Source of the DNA: Oleispira sp.
GTDB lineage: Bacteria; Pseudomonadota; Gammaproteobacteria; Pseudomonadales; Oceanobacteraceae
Length of the DNA stretch: 38,906 nt
Assembly (NCBI GenBank): GCA_016765295.1
Contig: JAESQF010000052.1
Coordinates: 1 to 38,906 of the forward strand
Reading direction: 5' to 3'
The position numbers and the translations under genes are program-made. The notes below the pieces were generated by a model. The model had not been told where the DNA came from and did not search any database. It saw nothing but the letters and a program-made list of their open reading frames with translations. Below, one piece after another: positions 1-9,600 of this stretch (position 1 is the stretch's first letter; each line of letters opens with the position of its first letter).

Positions 1-51
1 GCTAAAACGGAGTAAACTGGCACTCCGTTTTAGCCAAGCTGTTACTACTGC

Positions 52-812
52 ATGCTCGCCGACCTATTCGACTTACTTACTCAACTCAGCAGCGACTACT
101 CGACTGAAATACTATTAACATTATTCGCCACCGCAACGTCTGCTATTGCAGGAATTCTTGGTTTTGGCGGAGGTATGTTATTAATTGCTATCATGCCCAG
201 CTTTCTACCCGCCGCCGTTATCATTCCTATTCACGGCATAGTGCAACTGGCCAGCAATAGTTCTCGGGTAGCTTTGTCGTTAAACCACGTTGCCTGGCAT
301 TTACTGCCACCATTTTTAATTGGCTCAGCAATCGGCCTAGGGCTTTTCACCACCTTACTTTTCAACTTAACCAGCGATTATATCCCTCTAGCGATTGGCA
401 GCTATATATTACTTAACCTTTGGTTAAAGCCTTTTGCGGACACGATGAAGCACTTCGAAAACTTTTATCTTATTGGTGCATTACAAACAGGATTAAGTTT
501 AATTGTCGGCGCAACAGGGCACTAACTCAAAACATTTTGCTTAAAAAGTTACAAGATAAAGACCAAATTATTGCCACGGGTGCTATTTTCATGAGCATTA
601 GCCATTTGGCGAAAATAATAGTCTTTGGTTTAATTGGTTTTCAATTTGGTGAGTATTTTTCAACCCTAGTACTGATGAGTTTCGGCGCTATTCTAGGCTC
701 TTACCTTGGCTCTAAGGCACGTAAAAAAGTCGACAACCAAGTCTACATTCGAATGATTAAATACTTACTGAGCCTACTGGCAATTAAAATGATCATCTTT
801 GTTTTTATTTAA
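52..812 (+). pseudogene. TSUP (TauE/SafE) family permease, frameshifted
   Basis: Two overlapping frames together make one hydrophobic protein of about 250 residues with several predicted membrane helices, the usual size of sulfite/anion exporters of the TSUP family. The first frame (from ATG 52) carries a glycine-rich first helix (GILGFGGGMLL) and runs to a stop at 523-525 after SLIVGATG. The second resumes with ALTQNILLKK and ends at 812. Adding one G to the GGG run at about 517-519 joins them into GATGALTQN, resembling the family's GATG repeat. This is therefore a one-base deletion, in the genome or in the read. I see no slippery heptamer suggesting programmed shifting. Family assignment rests on topology and the glycine motif; the substrate cannot be told. 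Confidence 0.7.
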
Positions 813-835
813 AACAATCACCAATGAGAAATAAC

Positions 836-1432
836 ATGATTGACCCTAAAATTGGCGAACATTACAACCAAAACTTTTCTGATATTGTATTCTCTCAAGC
901 AGAATTAGACGAAGTTGAATTTGATAATTGCAGCTTTAAAAACTGTGATTTTACCGGCACTACTTTCAAGCATTGCAAGTTCATCGACTGCCACTTTTTT
1001 CAGTGTAACTTAAGCAATATTCAAGTAGGTTATAGCCGCTTTAACGACGTTTTTTTTGACCATTGCAAAATGATCGGCATCGACTGGACTCGCGCCCACT
1101 GGCCAAATTTAGTCCTGGCGTCACCGATTAAGTTCTCTCACTGCATTTTAAATGATTCGTCATTTCACGGTTTAAAATTAACCGAGTTACAACTTGAATC
1201 TTGCAAGCTACAAGACGTCGATTTTCGTGAAGGAAATTTCAGTCAAGGTAATTTTAGTAGCAGCGATTTTAGCTACAGTTTATTCAATCGTACTGAGCTG
1301 GTTGAAACAGATTTTACTGACGCGAGTAATTACAATATCAACATTCACCTTAACAATATTAAACAAGGTAAATTTAGCCGTGACCAAGCGTTAAATCTGT
1401 TGATTGGCTTGGATATTGAATTAGTTGATTAA
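836..1432 (+). CDS. Pentapeptide-repeat protein, Qnr-like
   Basis: About 198 residues built almost wholly of five-residue repeats of the A(D/N)LxX type, for example FDNCSFKNCDFTGTTFKHCKF, which fold as a right-handed quadrilateral beta-helix. The C-terminus (ALNLLIGLDIELVD) resembles the conserved end of Qnr proteins (ASLLMERLGIAVIG in QnrB, from memory), which forms the dimer interface, and the length is close to Qnr (about 215). Qnr proteins mimic DNA and protect gyrase and topoisomerase IV from quinolones. Here such a role is inference only. An in-frame ATG at 824 has no ribosome site; ATG 836 has GAGA at 826-829, so I prefer it. It lies just downstream of the broken permease on the same strand. 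Confidence 0.8.
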   Translation: MIDPKIGEHYNQNFSDIVFSQAELDEVEFDNCSFKNCDFTGTTFKHCKFIDCHFFQCNLSNIQVGYSRFNDVFFDHCKMIGIDWTRAHWPNLVLASPIKFSHCILNDSSFHGLKLTELQLESCKLQDVDFREGNFSQGNFSSSDFSYSLFNRTELVETDFTDASNYNINIHLNNIKQGKFSRDQALNLLIGLDIELVD

Positions 1433-1461
1433 AAGAGCTGATTAGAACAGCTGATTAAGCA
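1423..1461 (+). repeat. Three 13-bp tandem copies across the stop codon
   Basis: Three consecutive 13-bp units (1423-1435, 1436-1448, 1449-1461) share AG(T/C)TGATTA at their start. The first unit contains the TAA stop of the pentapeptide gene. A second short direct repeat, GACCCGAATT, follows nearby, before the lipoprotein gene. This looks like slippage duplication of the gene end; no function is evident. Confidence 0.6.
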
Positions 1462-1591
1462 CTAAAAAATGAGATTGACCCGAATTACCACAAGCGAAAG
1501 ATTCACTGACCCGAATTCATATTCCCTCCACTGCAGCGCTGCTTTAGGGTTATTAGGTACCAACTAATAACAATAATGAACTGGAGTATCC

Positions 1592-2992
1592 ATGCTCAAC
1601 CTAAAACAGCCCAACCGTTTTAATGCGAAAAAAATAGCCTACCACGGCCTTGCCATTGGGGGCATTAGCCTACTGGTAGCGTGTGGTGGTAACAGTAGCA
1701 GCAACAAAAATACGACTATACCTGATCAAGAATTAACACCTCCCGCACAAGTAAATAATTGCTTCTGGGGCGACCCATATAGCATTGCTAACCCAGCATC
1801 CAACTTCGCTTACCCAGATACGGGGGCGACATACTGGCATGCAAAATACATTCTGCCTGAAGGTGCGAACTTAAAACTCACAGGGCAATATCCATACGCT
1901 CGTTACATGTCTTTCAACAGTTATCGCAACGACGCTACTCCGGCCTTCGCTCTAATGGATCAAGACATTGCCGCAGATACCGGCTCAATCAATCCTTTTA
2001 CCGCGGGGGCTGAACGCAATAATGAAAACCGAGATTATCAAATTCAGTTACAAGCAGGAGAAGCACCGCAGTCTCCTCTCGATAATACCCTATACGATTA
2101 CGCTCAGACTGATGATCAGAGTATTGGCCAGACCACGTTACTGTATCGAGTTTACGTACCGAATACCGGGCAGGATATAACCGGGGGCACAGACTTACCT
2201 CAGGCAGAGCTAACCCTCAATAATGGCGAGGTCCTGACTGGCCAAGCCGCCTGTGACAGTATGCAATCGGATCAAACAATGGTGAGTATTCCATTTATTC
2301 CCGCCGATACTTATGCGAATTTAAGACAAAATAGTTCGGCGAATGCGAACCCAATATGGCGCGCGGCTTATAATGTACAGTTCAACTTGAGATGCGTATT
2401 CTTAGGTATGTGTGCTGGCGAACCAGAACGTCAAGTTGGCTGGTATGCTAATTTAGACAACCAATATTTATCGACTAATTTAGACCGCAGCATAAAACCT
2501 ATCGCGGTAATTCGTGGCAAAATCCCTAACGTTCCAGCCACTCTAGCCGGTAATGAAACGTTCGATGAAAGCCAAGCTCAATTACGCTACTGGTCTTTAT
2601 GCCAAAACGAATATTACTCGCAAAAAGTGACCGGCTGTCTTCATGATGAACAAGTGACGATCAATCCAGATGGTTACTTCACTATTGTCACTAGCTTAGA
2701 AAGTGAGCGCCCTAGTAATGCAACGGATGCCTGTGGTATTGGTTACTTACCTTGGTCGGCTAAAGGTGATGGTTTCTCAATCATTCCTGACCGTTTGAAC
2801 CACGAAAATGATGCCTTATTAATTCTACGCAACATGCTGCCAGTGAATGGCTTTGCTAAAACCGCGCAGAATACCACTACCCCAGGGGATGAAAGCGCAG
2901 TGTTGGCTGAGTTCATGCCAACGGTACAATATTTCACTCAAGCAGAATTTGAAGCCTTGGGTTGTGATGCTTATACCTCAATGCCTCAATAG
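1592..2992 (+). CDS. Lipoprotein of unknown function
   Basis: A 466-residue protein with an N-terminal lipoprotein signal: positively charged start, hydrophobic stretch and a lipobox LLVAC, giving lipidated Cys31 followed by Gly, compatible with outer-membrane sorting. A Ser/Asn linker (about 35-45) leads into a globular domain with several cysteines. The segment YPYARYMSFNSYR near residue 105 recalls a motif of DUF1214-type beta domains (ARYxSFNxY), but I cannot confirm the family. GGAG at 1583-1586 sits 5 bases before the ATG, making this start clear. It is a single gene bounded by a strong terminator and converges on the araC-type gene. Function unknown. Confidence 0.8.
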   Translation: MLNLKQPNRFNAKKIAYHGLAIGGISLLVACGGNSSSNKNTTIPDQELTPPAQVNNCFWGDPYSIANPASNFAYPDTGATYWHAKYILPEGANLKLTGQYPYARYMSFNSYRNDATPAFALMDQDIAADTGSINPFTAGAERNNENRDYQIQLQAGEAPQSPLDNTLYDYAQTDDQSIGQTTLLYRVYVPNTGQDITGGTDLPQAELTLNNGEVLTGQAACDSMQSDQTMVSIPFIPADTYANLRQNSSANANPIWRAAYNVQFNLRCVFLGMCAGEPERQVGWYANLDNQYLSTNLDRSIKPIAVIRGKIPNVPATLAGNETFDESQAQLRYWSLCQNEYYSQKVTGCLHDEQVTINPDGYFTIVTSLESERPSNATDACGIGYLPWSAKGDGFSIIPDRLNHENDALLILRNMLPVNGFAKTAQNTTTPGDESAVLAEFMPTVQYFTQAEFEALGCDAYTSMPQ

Positions 2993-3028
2993 TTATTAAT
3001 AGTAGCTATTAACAATAACTATATTAAT
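2990..3028 (+). repeat. Degenerate 13-bp tandem repeat at gene end
   Basis: Three degenerate 13-bp units (2990-3002, 3003-3015, 3016-3028) of the form TAGNTATTAANNN span the TAG stop of the lipoprotein gene. This is the same arrangement and period as the array at 1423-1461, with no sequence identity beyond A/T richness. Confidence 0.45.
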
Positions 3029-3031
3029 CGG

Positions 3032-3066
3032 AACTCCCATAGATTTAGCTTCTATGGGAGTTTTTT
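3032..3066 (+). terminator. Rho-independent terminator of lipoprotein gene
   Basis: A perfect 12-bp stem (3032-3043 with 3051-3062) and a 7-base loop are followed by a T-run on the plus strand. The right arm overlaps the last codons and stop (3052-3054) of the convergent regulator gene. There is no T-run on the minus side, so it should act mainly on plus-strand transcription. Confidence 0.85.
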
Positions 3067-4155
3067 ATTTTGGTACTCCATCGGCGTCATATCAAACCAA
3101 GTTTTAAAGGCTTTAAAAAACTGGCTAGTCGATTGATAACCCAATAAAAATGCGACATTAGATGCTGACATCTTTTGTTCAATTAAGTATTCCATCGCCA
3201 ATTGCTTGCGGATTTCCAGAAGAATTTTTTGAAACGAACTCCCCTCCTCCCTCAACCGTCTTTGCAAGCTACTAATGCTCATGTTTAATACTTGCGCGAC
3301 CTGCTCCCTGGTCGGCTCATGAAGCCCGATGATCGTCATCAGAATGTGCTGGCAACGCTCACTGTAACTAGAATCAGGAAACTCCCTATCTAACATACTT
3401 TGCAAGGGTGCAATAATAAAACTGTCACTGGCAGATTTTTCTCCACTGAACTCCAGCGGCATTCTTTGACTAGTCGATAAATCGTAAGACAAACTATTTG
3501 TCAGCCCTGTTACTTGAGCAGGAATACCAAAAAGCTGTCTATAAATTTCAATCCCATACTCTGATTGACGATTTGACAAGGTCAACTTATTGGGTTGTAT
3601 TGCACCGAAAACTTGCAGGATTTTATACACCCCAAGAAGAGCCCCATCAAGCTGATGAACACTAACCTTGTCTGGCATACTGGCTGAGAATTCCAAACGT
3701 ACCGACTCAACATCTTCGACAAATCGAACCTGAACAGACTCAGTAACCACCTTAAAATATCGCGCAACCAGCCTAAATAAAACAACATTAGGAATTTGAG
3801 TTTTCGAATTAATAAATACTTCAACACACTGTTTTATCCCTTTATACAAGGGTAAAAGCTCGACACCGATCAAATTAATTATCTTTAAACCTAAAAATTC
3901 TTCCTGCAAAATTGTCGCGGCTAAATTAATATCATCGGTTACGACTTCCAGAGGGATTCTATCGCCATCAAAACCATCAAGATCTACTAGCTGAGACATA
4001 ATACTAGGTACATCGTGAGCACGATTTTGATGAAATAAATACAAAGCTAGGGCTTTGCGATTAGATAATACGACGCTTTTATGGACACTGAATTTTTTTT
4101 CTGACATAACACCCAGTACGGAAGGCTTTGAAGAAGTGCAGAGGCAAGTCATCAT
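3052..4155 (-). CDS. AraC-family transcriptional regulator
   Basis: A 367-residue regulator of the type with an Arabinose_bd-like N-terminal region (about 40-230) and a C-terminal AraC double helix-turn-helix (about 270-365). The latter shows REQVAQVLNMSISSLQRRLR for the first helix pair and SNVAFLLGYQSTSQFFKAFK, then TPMEYQ, for the second, as typical of HTH_18. Such proteins activate catabolic or lipid-related genes in marine gammaproteobacteria and pseudomonads; the ligand cannot be told. Met17 (codon 4105-4107) is an alternative start, and neither start has a clear ribosome site. It lies 63 bp downstream of acs on the same strand, so some co-transcription is possible. Confidence 0.88.
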   Translation of the reverse strand: MMTCLCTSSKPSVLGVMSEKKFSVHKSVVLSNRKALALYLFHQNRAHDVPSIMSQLVDLDGFDGDRIPLEVVTDDINLAATILQEEFLGLKIINLIGVELLPLYKGIKQCVEVFINSKTQIPNVVLFRLVARYFKVVTESVQVRFVEDVESVRLEFSASMPDKVSVHQLDGALLGVYKILQVFGAIQPNKLTLSNRQSEYGIEIYRQLFGIPAQVTGLTNSLSYDLSTSQRMPLEFSGEKSASDSFIIAPLQSMLDREFPDSSYSERCQHILMTIIGLHEPTREQVAQVLNMSISSLQRRLREEGSSFQKILLEIRKQLAMEYLIEQKMSASNVAFLLGYQSTSQFFKAFKTWFDMTPMEYQNKKLP

Positions 4156-4218
4156 AAATTTAAATGAGTATATCTTAATTTATGATGACTTTTTAGAAAC
4201 TATCTATTAACTAATGTC

Positions 4219-6180
4219 CTACCTATTAACTCTATGCTCGATCAACTCATCGACTACCGCAGGGTCTGCCAAGGTAGAAGTGTCACCCAATGTATCAAAT
4301 TCATTTTCGGCAATTTTACGCAAAATACGGCGCATAATTTTACCCGAACGTGTCTTCGGTAAACCCGGAGTTAATTGAATTAAATCGGGAGTTGCGATAG
4401 CACCAATATCCTGGCGCACCCATTTTTTCAATTCTAAAACCAGCGCATCATTCACCGCAGAATCTGAACTTAATTCACCTTTATTCAACGTCACATAAAC
4501 ATAAATCCCTTGGCCTTTAATATGATGCGGATACCCCACCACAGCCGCCTCAGCAACCTTAGGATGAGCAACCAAAGCACTTTCAATTTCAGCCGTTCCC
4601 ATGCGGTGCCCGGAAACATTTAATACGTCATCAACACGACCGGTAATCCAGTAATAACCGTCTTCATCACGACGAGCGCCATCACCACTAAAATACATAC
4701 CGGCATAAGTAGAAAAGTAGGTTTGCATAAAGCGCTCGTGATCGCCATAAATCGTTCGCGATTGCCCAGGCCAGCTATCAAGCATCACCAAGTTACCCTC
4801 ACCCACACCTTCTACGATATTGCCTTCGCTATCGACTAACGCAGGCTGCACACCAAAGAAAGGACGCGTAGCAGAACCCGGCTTTAATACCGTTGCACCT
4901 GGCAAAGGAGTAATCATGATGCCACCGGTTTCTGTTTGCCACCAGGTATCAACAATCGGACATTTTTCTTCACCAATCGTACGGTAATACCACTCCCAAG
5001 CTTCAGGATTAATCGGCTCGCCGACTGAGCCTAAAATACGTAATGAATGACGCTTCGTTTCATTAACTGCCGCATCACCTTCTGCCATTAATGCTCGAAT
5101 TGCGGTAGGTGCGGTATAAAGAATATTAACTTCATGTTTATCGACGATTTGCGATACACGATTGATACCTGGGTAGTTCGGCACACCTTCGCACATTAAT
5201 GAAATCGCACCATTAGCCAAAGGCCCATAAACTAAATAGGTATGTCCGGTAATCCAGCCCACGTCGGCGGTACACCAAAATACATCGCCCTCGTGATAAT
5301 CAAATACGTATTCATGCGTTAGCGAGGCATAAACCATATAGCCGCCTGTCGTATGGACAACGCCTTTGGGTTTACCGGTAGAGCCTGAAGTATACAGAAT
5401 AAATAATGGATCTTCGGCGCGCATTTCCGCGGGTTGGCACTGCTTCGATTCGCTAGCAATAGCTTCGTGATACCAAATATCGCGGGTTTTATGCCAAGCA
5501 ATATCAGCCCCAGTACGCTTAATTACGATGACTTTTTCTACCGTATTCACACTAGGGTGGGTTAACGCTTCATCCACGTTATTTTTAAGCCCAACTGTTT
5601 TACCACCACGAACACCTTCATCGGCCGTAATTACTACTTTTACATTACTATCATCAATACGGCCTGCCAGTGCATCGGGTGAAAAACCACCAAAAACCAC
5701 CGAGTGAACTGCGCCAATGCGAGCACACGCTAACATAGCCATAACGGCTTGCGGCACCATTGGCATATAGATGCAGACTACGTCGCCTTTACGCACACCT
5801 TGAGTTTTTAGGACATTAGCAAACTGACAGACTTCGGCGTGTAATTCTTTATAAGTGATATGACGATCTTCGGTTGGTTCATCACCTTCCCAGATAATCG
5901 CAGTTTGATCACCACGAGTCGCCAAATGACGATCAAGGCAATTTGCCGAGGCATTTAGGGTGCCGTCTTTATACCAATTGATATCGACATTATGCTCATC
6001 AAATGAAATGTCCCGAACTTGAGTATAAGGCTGAATCCAGTCAATACGCTGTCCCTGCTCTGCCCAAAACCCTTCAGAATCTTCGATAGAACGCTTATAC
6101 ATAGCTTGGTACTGATCATCGTTCAACAAAGCGGTTGAACCAATATGCTCTTTAACCGGGTAGGTCTTCACTTCACTCAC
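4219..6180 (-). CDS. acs: Acetyl-CoA synthetase
   Basis: AMP-forming acetate--CoA ligase, the high-affinity route for acetate uptake into acetyl-CoA. It is full length (about 653 residues; family about 650). Visible motifs: [12 protein letters not shown] (about 263, phosphate-binding loop), [23 protein letters not shown] (hinge and A8), and [11 protein letters not shown] near the C-terminus with the catalytic lysine that Pat-type acetyltransferases modify in known Acs. The open frame begins at TTG 6186, but GGAG at 6188-6191 lies one base from that codon and 7 bases from GTG at 6180-6178, so I choose GTG. A 13-bp inverted repeat lies upstream at 6225-6237. Confidence 0.96.
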   Translation of the reverse strand: MSEVKTYPVKEHIGSTALLNDDQYQAMYKRSIEDSEGFWAEQGQRIDWIQPYTQVRDISFDEHNVDINWYKDGTLNASANCLDRHLATRGDQTAIIWEGDEPTEDRHITYKELHAEVCQFANVLKTQGVRKGDVVCIYMPMVPQAVMAMLACARIGAVHSVVFGGFSPDALAGRIDDSNVKVVITADEGVRGGKTVGLKNNVDEALTHPSVNTVEKVIVIKRTGADIAWHKTRDIWYHEAIASESKQCQPAEMRAEDPLFILYTSGSTGKPKGVVHTTGGYMVYASLTHEYVFDYHEGDVFWCTADVGWITGHTYLVYGPLANGAISLMCEGVPNYPGINRVSQIVDKHEVNILYTAPTAIRALMAEGDAAVNETKRHSLRILGSVGEPINPEAWEWYYRTIGEEKCPIVDTWWQTETGGIMITPLPGATVLKPGSATRPFFGVQPALVDSEGNIVEGVGEGNLVMLDSWPGQSRTIYGDHERFMQTYFSTYAGMYFSGDGARRDEDGYYWITGRVDDVLNVSGHRMGTAEIESALVAHPKVAEAAVVGYPHHIKGQGIYVYVTLNKGELSSDSAVNDALVLELKKWVRQDIGAIATPDLIQLTPGLPKTRSGKIMRRILRKIAENEFDTLGDTSTLADPAVVDELIEHRVNR

Positions 6181-6224
6181 TGACAAACTCCATTATTTTT
6201 ATCTTTATTGAGTCCACCTTACAT

Positions 6225-6237
6225 CATGCTTAGCATG
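6225..6237. promoter_or_regulatory. Inverted repeat in acs upstream region
   Basis: CATGCT-T-AGCATG forms a perfect 6+6 inverted repeat with a one-base centre, about 45 bp upstream of the acs start. It could be an operator or a small hairpin in the acs leader. No known binding-site consensus is recognised. The remainder of 6187-6263 shows nothing else. Confidence 0.35.
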
Positions 6238-6263
6238 GTGAAAACAAGATAAGGAGCAAAAAT

Positions 6264-6623
6264 ACTGTTAGTAAATTTGACACTAGAGATTCACAAATAA
6301 CTAAAAGCACACACTATTGTTGTAAAATGTGACCCACTAGGCAGAACTTACAATATTCAACGCTATGGATACATAAAGAAACAATGATAAGCTTTGTCAG
6401 CCACCTGCATTTATTTACCCAGTTTCTGCCAAAATTGATCACTTTAAGCGGTATTAATGTGAATTTCTTACAACTGCTCCAGCCTCAGGTTTGTCATTTA
6501 AAAAAAATAATGTTTTTGAAACCTTACAGATGACAATACGACAATTATTTAACAGCCGTTAAATTGACGACGATTCGTTTACTCCATAAAATCTAAGCTT
6601 ACAGACCTAGACGAATTGAGACA
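6264..6623 (+). repeat. Promoter-region repeat, copy 1
   Basis: A 360-bp non-coding block that is clearly alignable over its whole length with 9855-10215. Strongly shared stretches are ACTGTTRGTAAATTTGAC (6264-6281), a 32-bp core at 6331-6362 (28/32 identical to 9923-9954), CTGCATTTATTTACCC (6405-6420, identical), a palindrome and promoter (6549-6592), and ATTGAGACA at its end (6615-6623). This copy ends exactly at the ATG of the 1032-aa gene. It fills most of the 437-bp gap after acs; no gene is visible in it. Confidence 0.85.
6549..6592 (+). promoter_or_regulatory. Sigma70 promoter with upstream palindrome, copy 1
   Basis: TTGACG (6564-6569), a 17-bp spacer and TAAAAT (6587-6592) make a good sigma70 promoter, with a start expected near 6599. 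One base upstream of the -35 is the near-palindrome TTAACAGCCGTTAA (6549-6562), centred near -43, a position typical of class II activators. The elements are conserved in copy 2. Confidence 0.7.
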
Positions 6624-9600
6624 ATGCTACAACTAACACCCTACCGCTCTATATATAAGGACAACCGATACAAATTTTATAGAACAATTTTTTCGAGCCT
6701 TGGCTTATTAGGTAAGCGATTACTCGTTATATTTTTAGGGTTCCTCATTCCCACTCTAGCTACCCATGCTGAGGACGTTATTTTACGACACAGCTTTGCC
6801 GGTAATATTTCTTTCGAGTTAACGGGTAATTCCCTACGAGACTCAATCGATACCTGCTCTCTCGTTGCCGGAGGGCAATCCTCAGGAAACATATCACTTC
6901 CAAGTAACGCTTCCATTAAAGCGGCTTATCTATACTGGTCCGGTTCGGGTGGCATAGATACTCAAGTTACATTCAATGGCCAGCCTGTCAATTCACAAAC
7001 TAATTACACTGAGCTTTTTAATGGGCGCAATTATTTCAGTGAAAAAGCCGATGTCACTCAGTTAGTTTCAAATAATACGTTTGCTAGTTACCGTGTTTCA
7101 GGCCTTACATTTGATGGTTCTGATGCTTACTGCTCAACGGGTGGTGCATACGGCGGCTGGGCACTAGCAATTATTTTTGAACACCCAAACGAACCTTTAA
7201 GAGTCATCAATGTATTCGACGGTTTTAAAAACTTTTGGGGAGAGCAATTCGAACTGATACCAAATAACTTTGTTATCGCTTCAAATCCATCAGCACTCGG
7301 TGGCAAGCATGCTCACATAACCTGGGAAGGTGACGAAGGTAATTCACAACAAAGAAATAACGAAGTTGAATCCTTAACATTTGAAAATCGTAATTTAACC
7401 GACCCAAACAACCCATCCAATAACCAATTCAATGGCTATTCAAATGTCATCGGCGCGACGAGTGGCGTTGATATTGACGAATATCAAATCGGTAACTTTT
7501 TAATTGCAGGTGCTACCCGCGTTCATACACGATACTCTTCAGGACAAGATGCCGTATTTCTAACCGCTGAATTTATCAGTGTTCCCAACGAATCTGTCGC
7601 CGATTTAACCATCCAGCAATCAGGACCCGCTAATATCATTCGCGGCCAACAAAATACCTTTGGTTTTACGGTAACAAACAACGGCCCAAATACGGCTCCA
7701 CAAAACTCTCAATTCAGTTTCAATATCCCTCAAGGCTTTAGTTTTGTCACGACCCCTAACCCTTCGTGGAGCTGCTCCACTATTAGCGATACCCTTGATT
7801 GCTTATATTTAGACGATATTACAGCGTCCAATAGCAGCATGCCGTTATCACTAGTATTTATAGTTGATAAAACCGCAGGCAGCAACGACAGTGTAAATAT
7901 TTCAGGCACTATTAAAGGCTTATTATTCGATAATATTTTATCCAACAATACTTCTCTAAGTAGCTATTTAATTCAAGGCCCAGACATAACCACTTCAATT
8001 AAAGAAGTGGTTGATTTAAACGGCGGCAATGTAAACCCAGGGGATACTTTACGGTACACAATTACAATTACAGAAAGTGCCGGCATTGCAGTAAGTGGTA
8101 TATCTTTAACAGATCATCTTTCGGCTGAATTTTCTACATTTGAAATTATTAGCCTACCGGCTGATGCTATTAATAATAGTCTTATTGCTCCAGCCGGTGA
8201 TTTCAATTCTGGCTTGATTCAAATTGATAATATAAGCGTAACCGAAAATGGCAGCCAAACATTGGTAATTGACGTTATTTTATCGGCCAGTCTTCCAACA
8301 GGTACTGAGATTAATAACAGCGTCGAGCTAACAAGCTCAGCAACAGAAACATTAACTATTAACGCACCTTCTGTTTTTAGTGCTCAAGCCATCAATCCAT
8401 CGGCCGGTAATAAACATCTGTATTTACACTCAAATAGCAGTGTAGGCAGACCCAATCAAATTATGAGGCGCAACCGCCCGACAGTTACCAGCAATCGTAA
8501 TATCGGACGAAATAATAAAGATGCTATCTGGACATTAGAGCCAAATTTTCAGTCACAATTTGAGTTTAGCGGTACTAGCATTGATTTGAACTTATGCCTA
8601 CAGAGTAATCAAAATAGCAGTAAAACGCACACGATGAAGATTCAGCTACTGCATAACTCAACAGTGATTGCTGATAGTGATCCAATAACAATTACTATCC
8701 CTTCAAAGAACTCTCCGGTAGAGCAGTTTGCTTATACTATCCCACTTACCCAAAGCCCCATTATTCCAGCAGGTGATACGTTAAAATTAAGAATTATTAA
8801 CATCACAGGCGCGGGAGGCATTAGAGTCTATTCTCTGGATGGGGCTGATTATTGTTATGTTTCCATTCCGGCAAAAACGGTTATTAATGTCGACAGTATT
8901 TTAGCAATTGATAGCGCTACTAGCTTAGCCGTTAGTGACGTTAATTCAGGTTCTGATATTTCAATCGAAACTGTCATTAGCGATCCATTTGGCTCATTTG
9001 ATATTACTTCCGCAGACTTAAGCGCAACAGATGCTGAAGGAAACAGTATCTTTATCAACCTGCCCATGACACTTACCATCGATTCTCTTACAGCAACTAA
9101 AACCTTTAGCCTGGACTATTCGATACCCGCTAATACACAGGCGGGTTACTGGAAATTTTCAGTCCGAGCAAAAGAAGGTGAAGAAAATACGATAGAACAC
9201 AGTAGTGATTTTATGCTGCTAATTAACCAGGCATTACCCAACTTAAAACTAGAAAAATCCATAGAAATATTTTCCGACCCTATTAACGGTATTAATGGCA
9301 CAAATAATTTTTCTAAAGCGGTGCCTGGTGCAATTTTTACCTATTCAATTCAAGCTATAAATACTGGCCTCGGTGCTGCAGAAAACAATTCTATTTGGAT
9401 CAGCGATGCGATTCCGGATAAGACTTACATGCTAGTCAAAGATTTTAATGATATTAGTGGGCAAGGGCCGGTGATAGAACAACCCGTCAACCCTACTAGC
9501 GGCTTGTCTTATCAGTTCTTTGCACTTGACAGTAGCAGTGATGATATCGAATTCTCTGAAAATAATGGTATAAGTTTCGACTATAGCCCCTTACCCGATA

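Noticed and set aside
1-51. Inverted repeat AAAACGGAGT / ACTCCGTTTT at the window start
   Set aside because: Probably the terminator hairpin of a gene outside the window (about 5-34); no T-run beyond the arm's own Ts and no partner gene visible, so not listed as a feature.
505-530. Programmed frameshift in the TSUP gene
   Set aside because: No slippery heptamer or downstream stem is visible; a simple lost G explains it.
6187-6623. Riboswitch in the gap upstream of the 1032-aa gene
   Set aside because: The conserved block lies mostly upstream of the predicted transcription start (about 6599), so it would not be in the RNA; no known aptamer motif seen.
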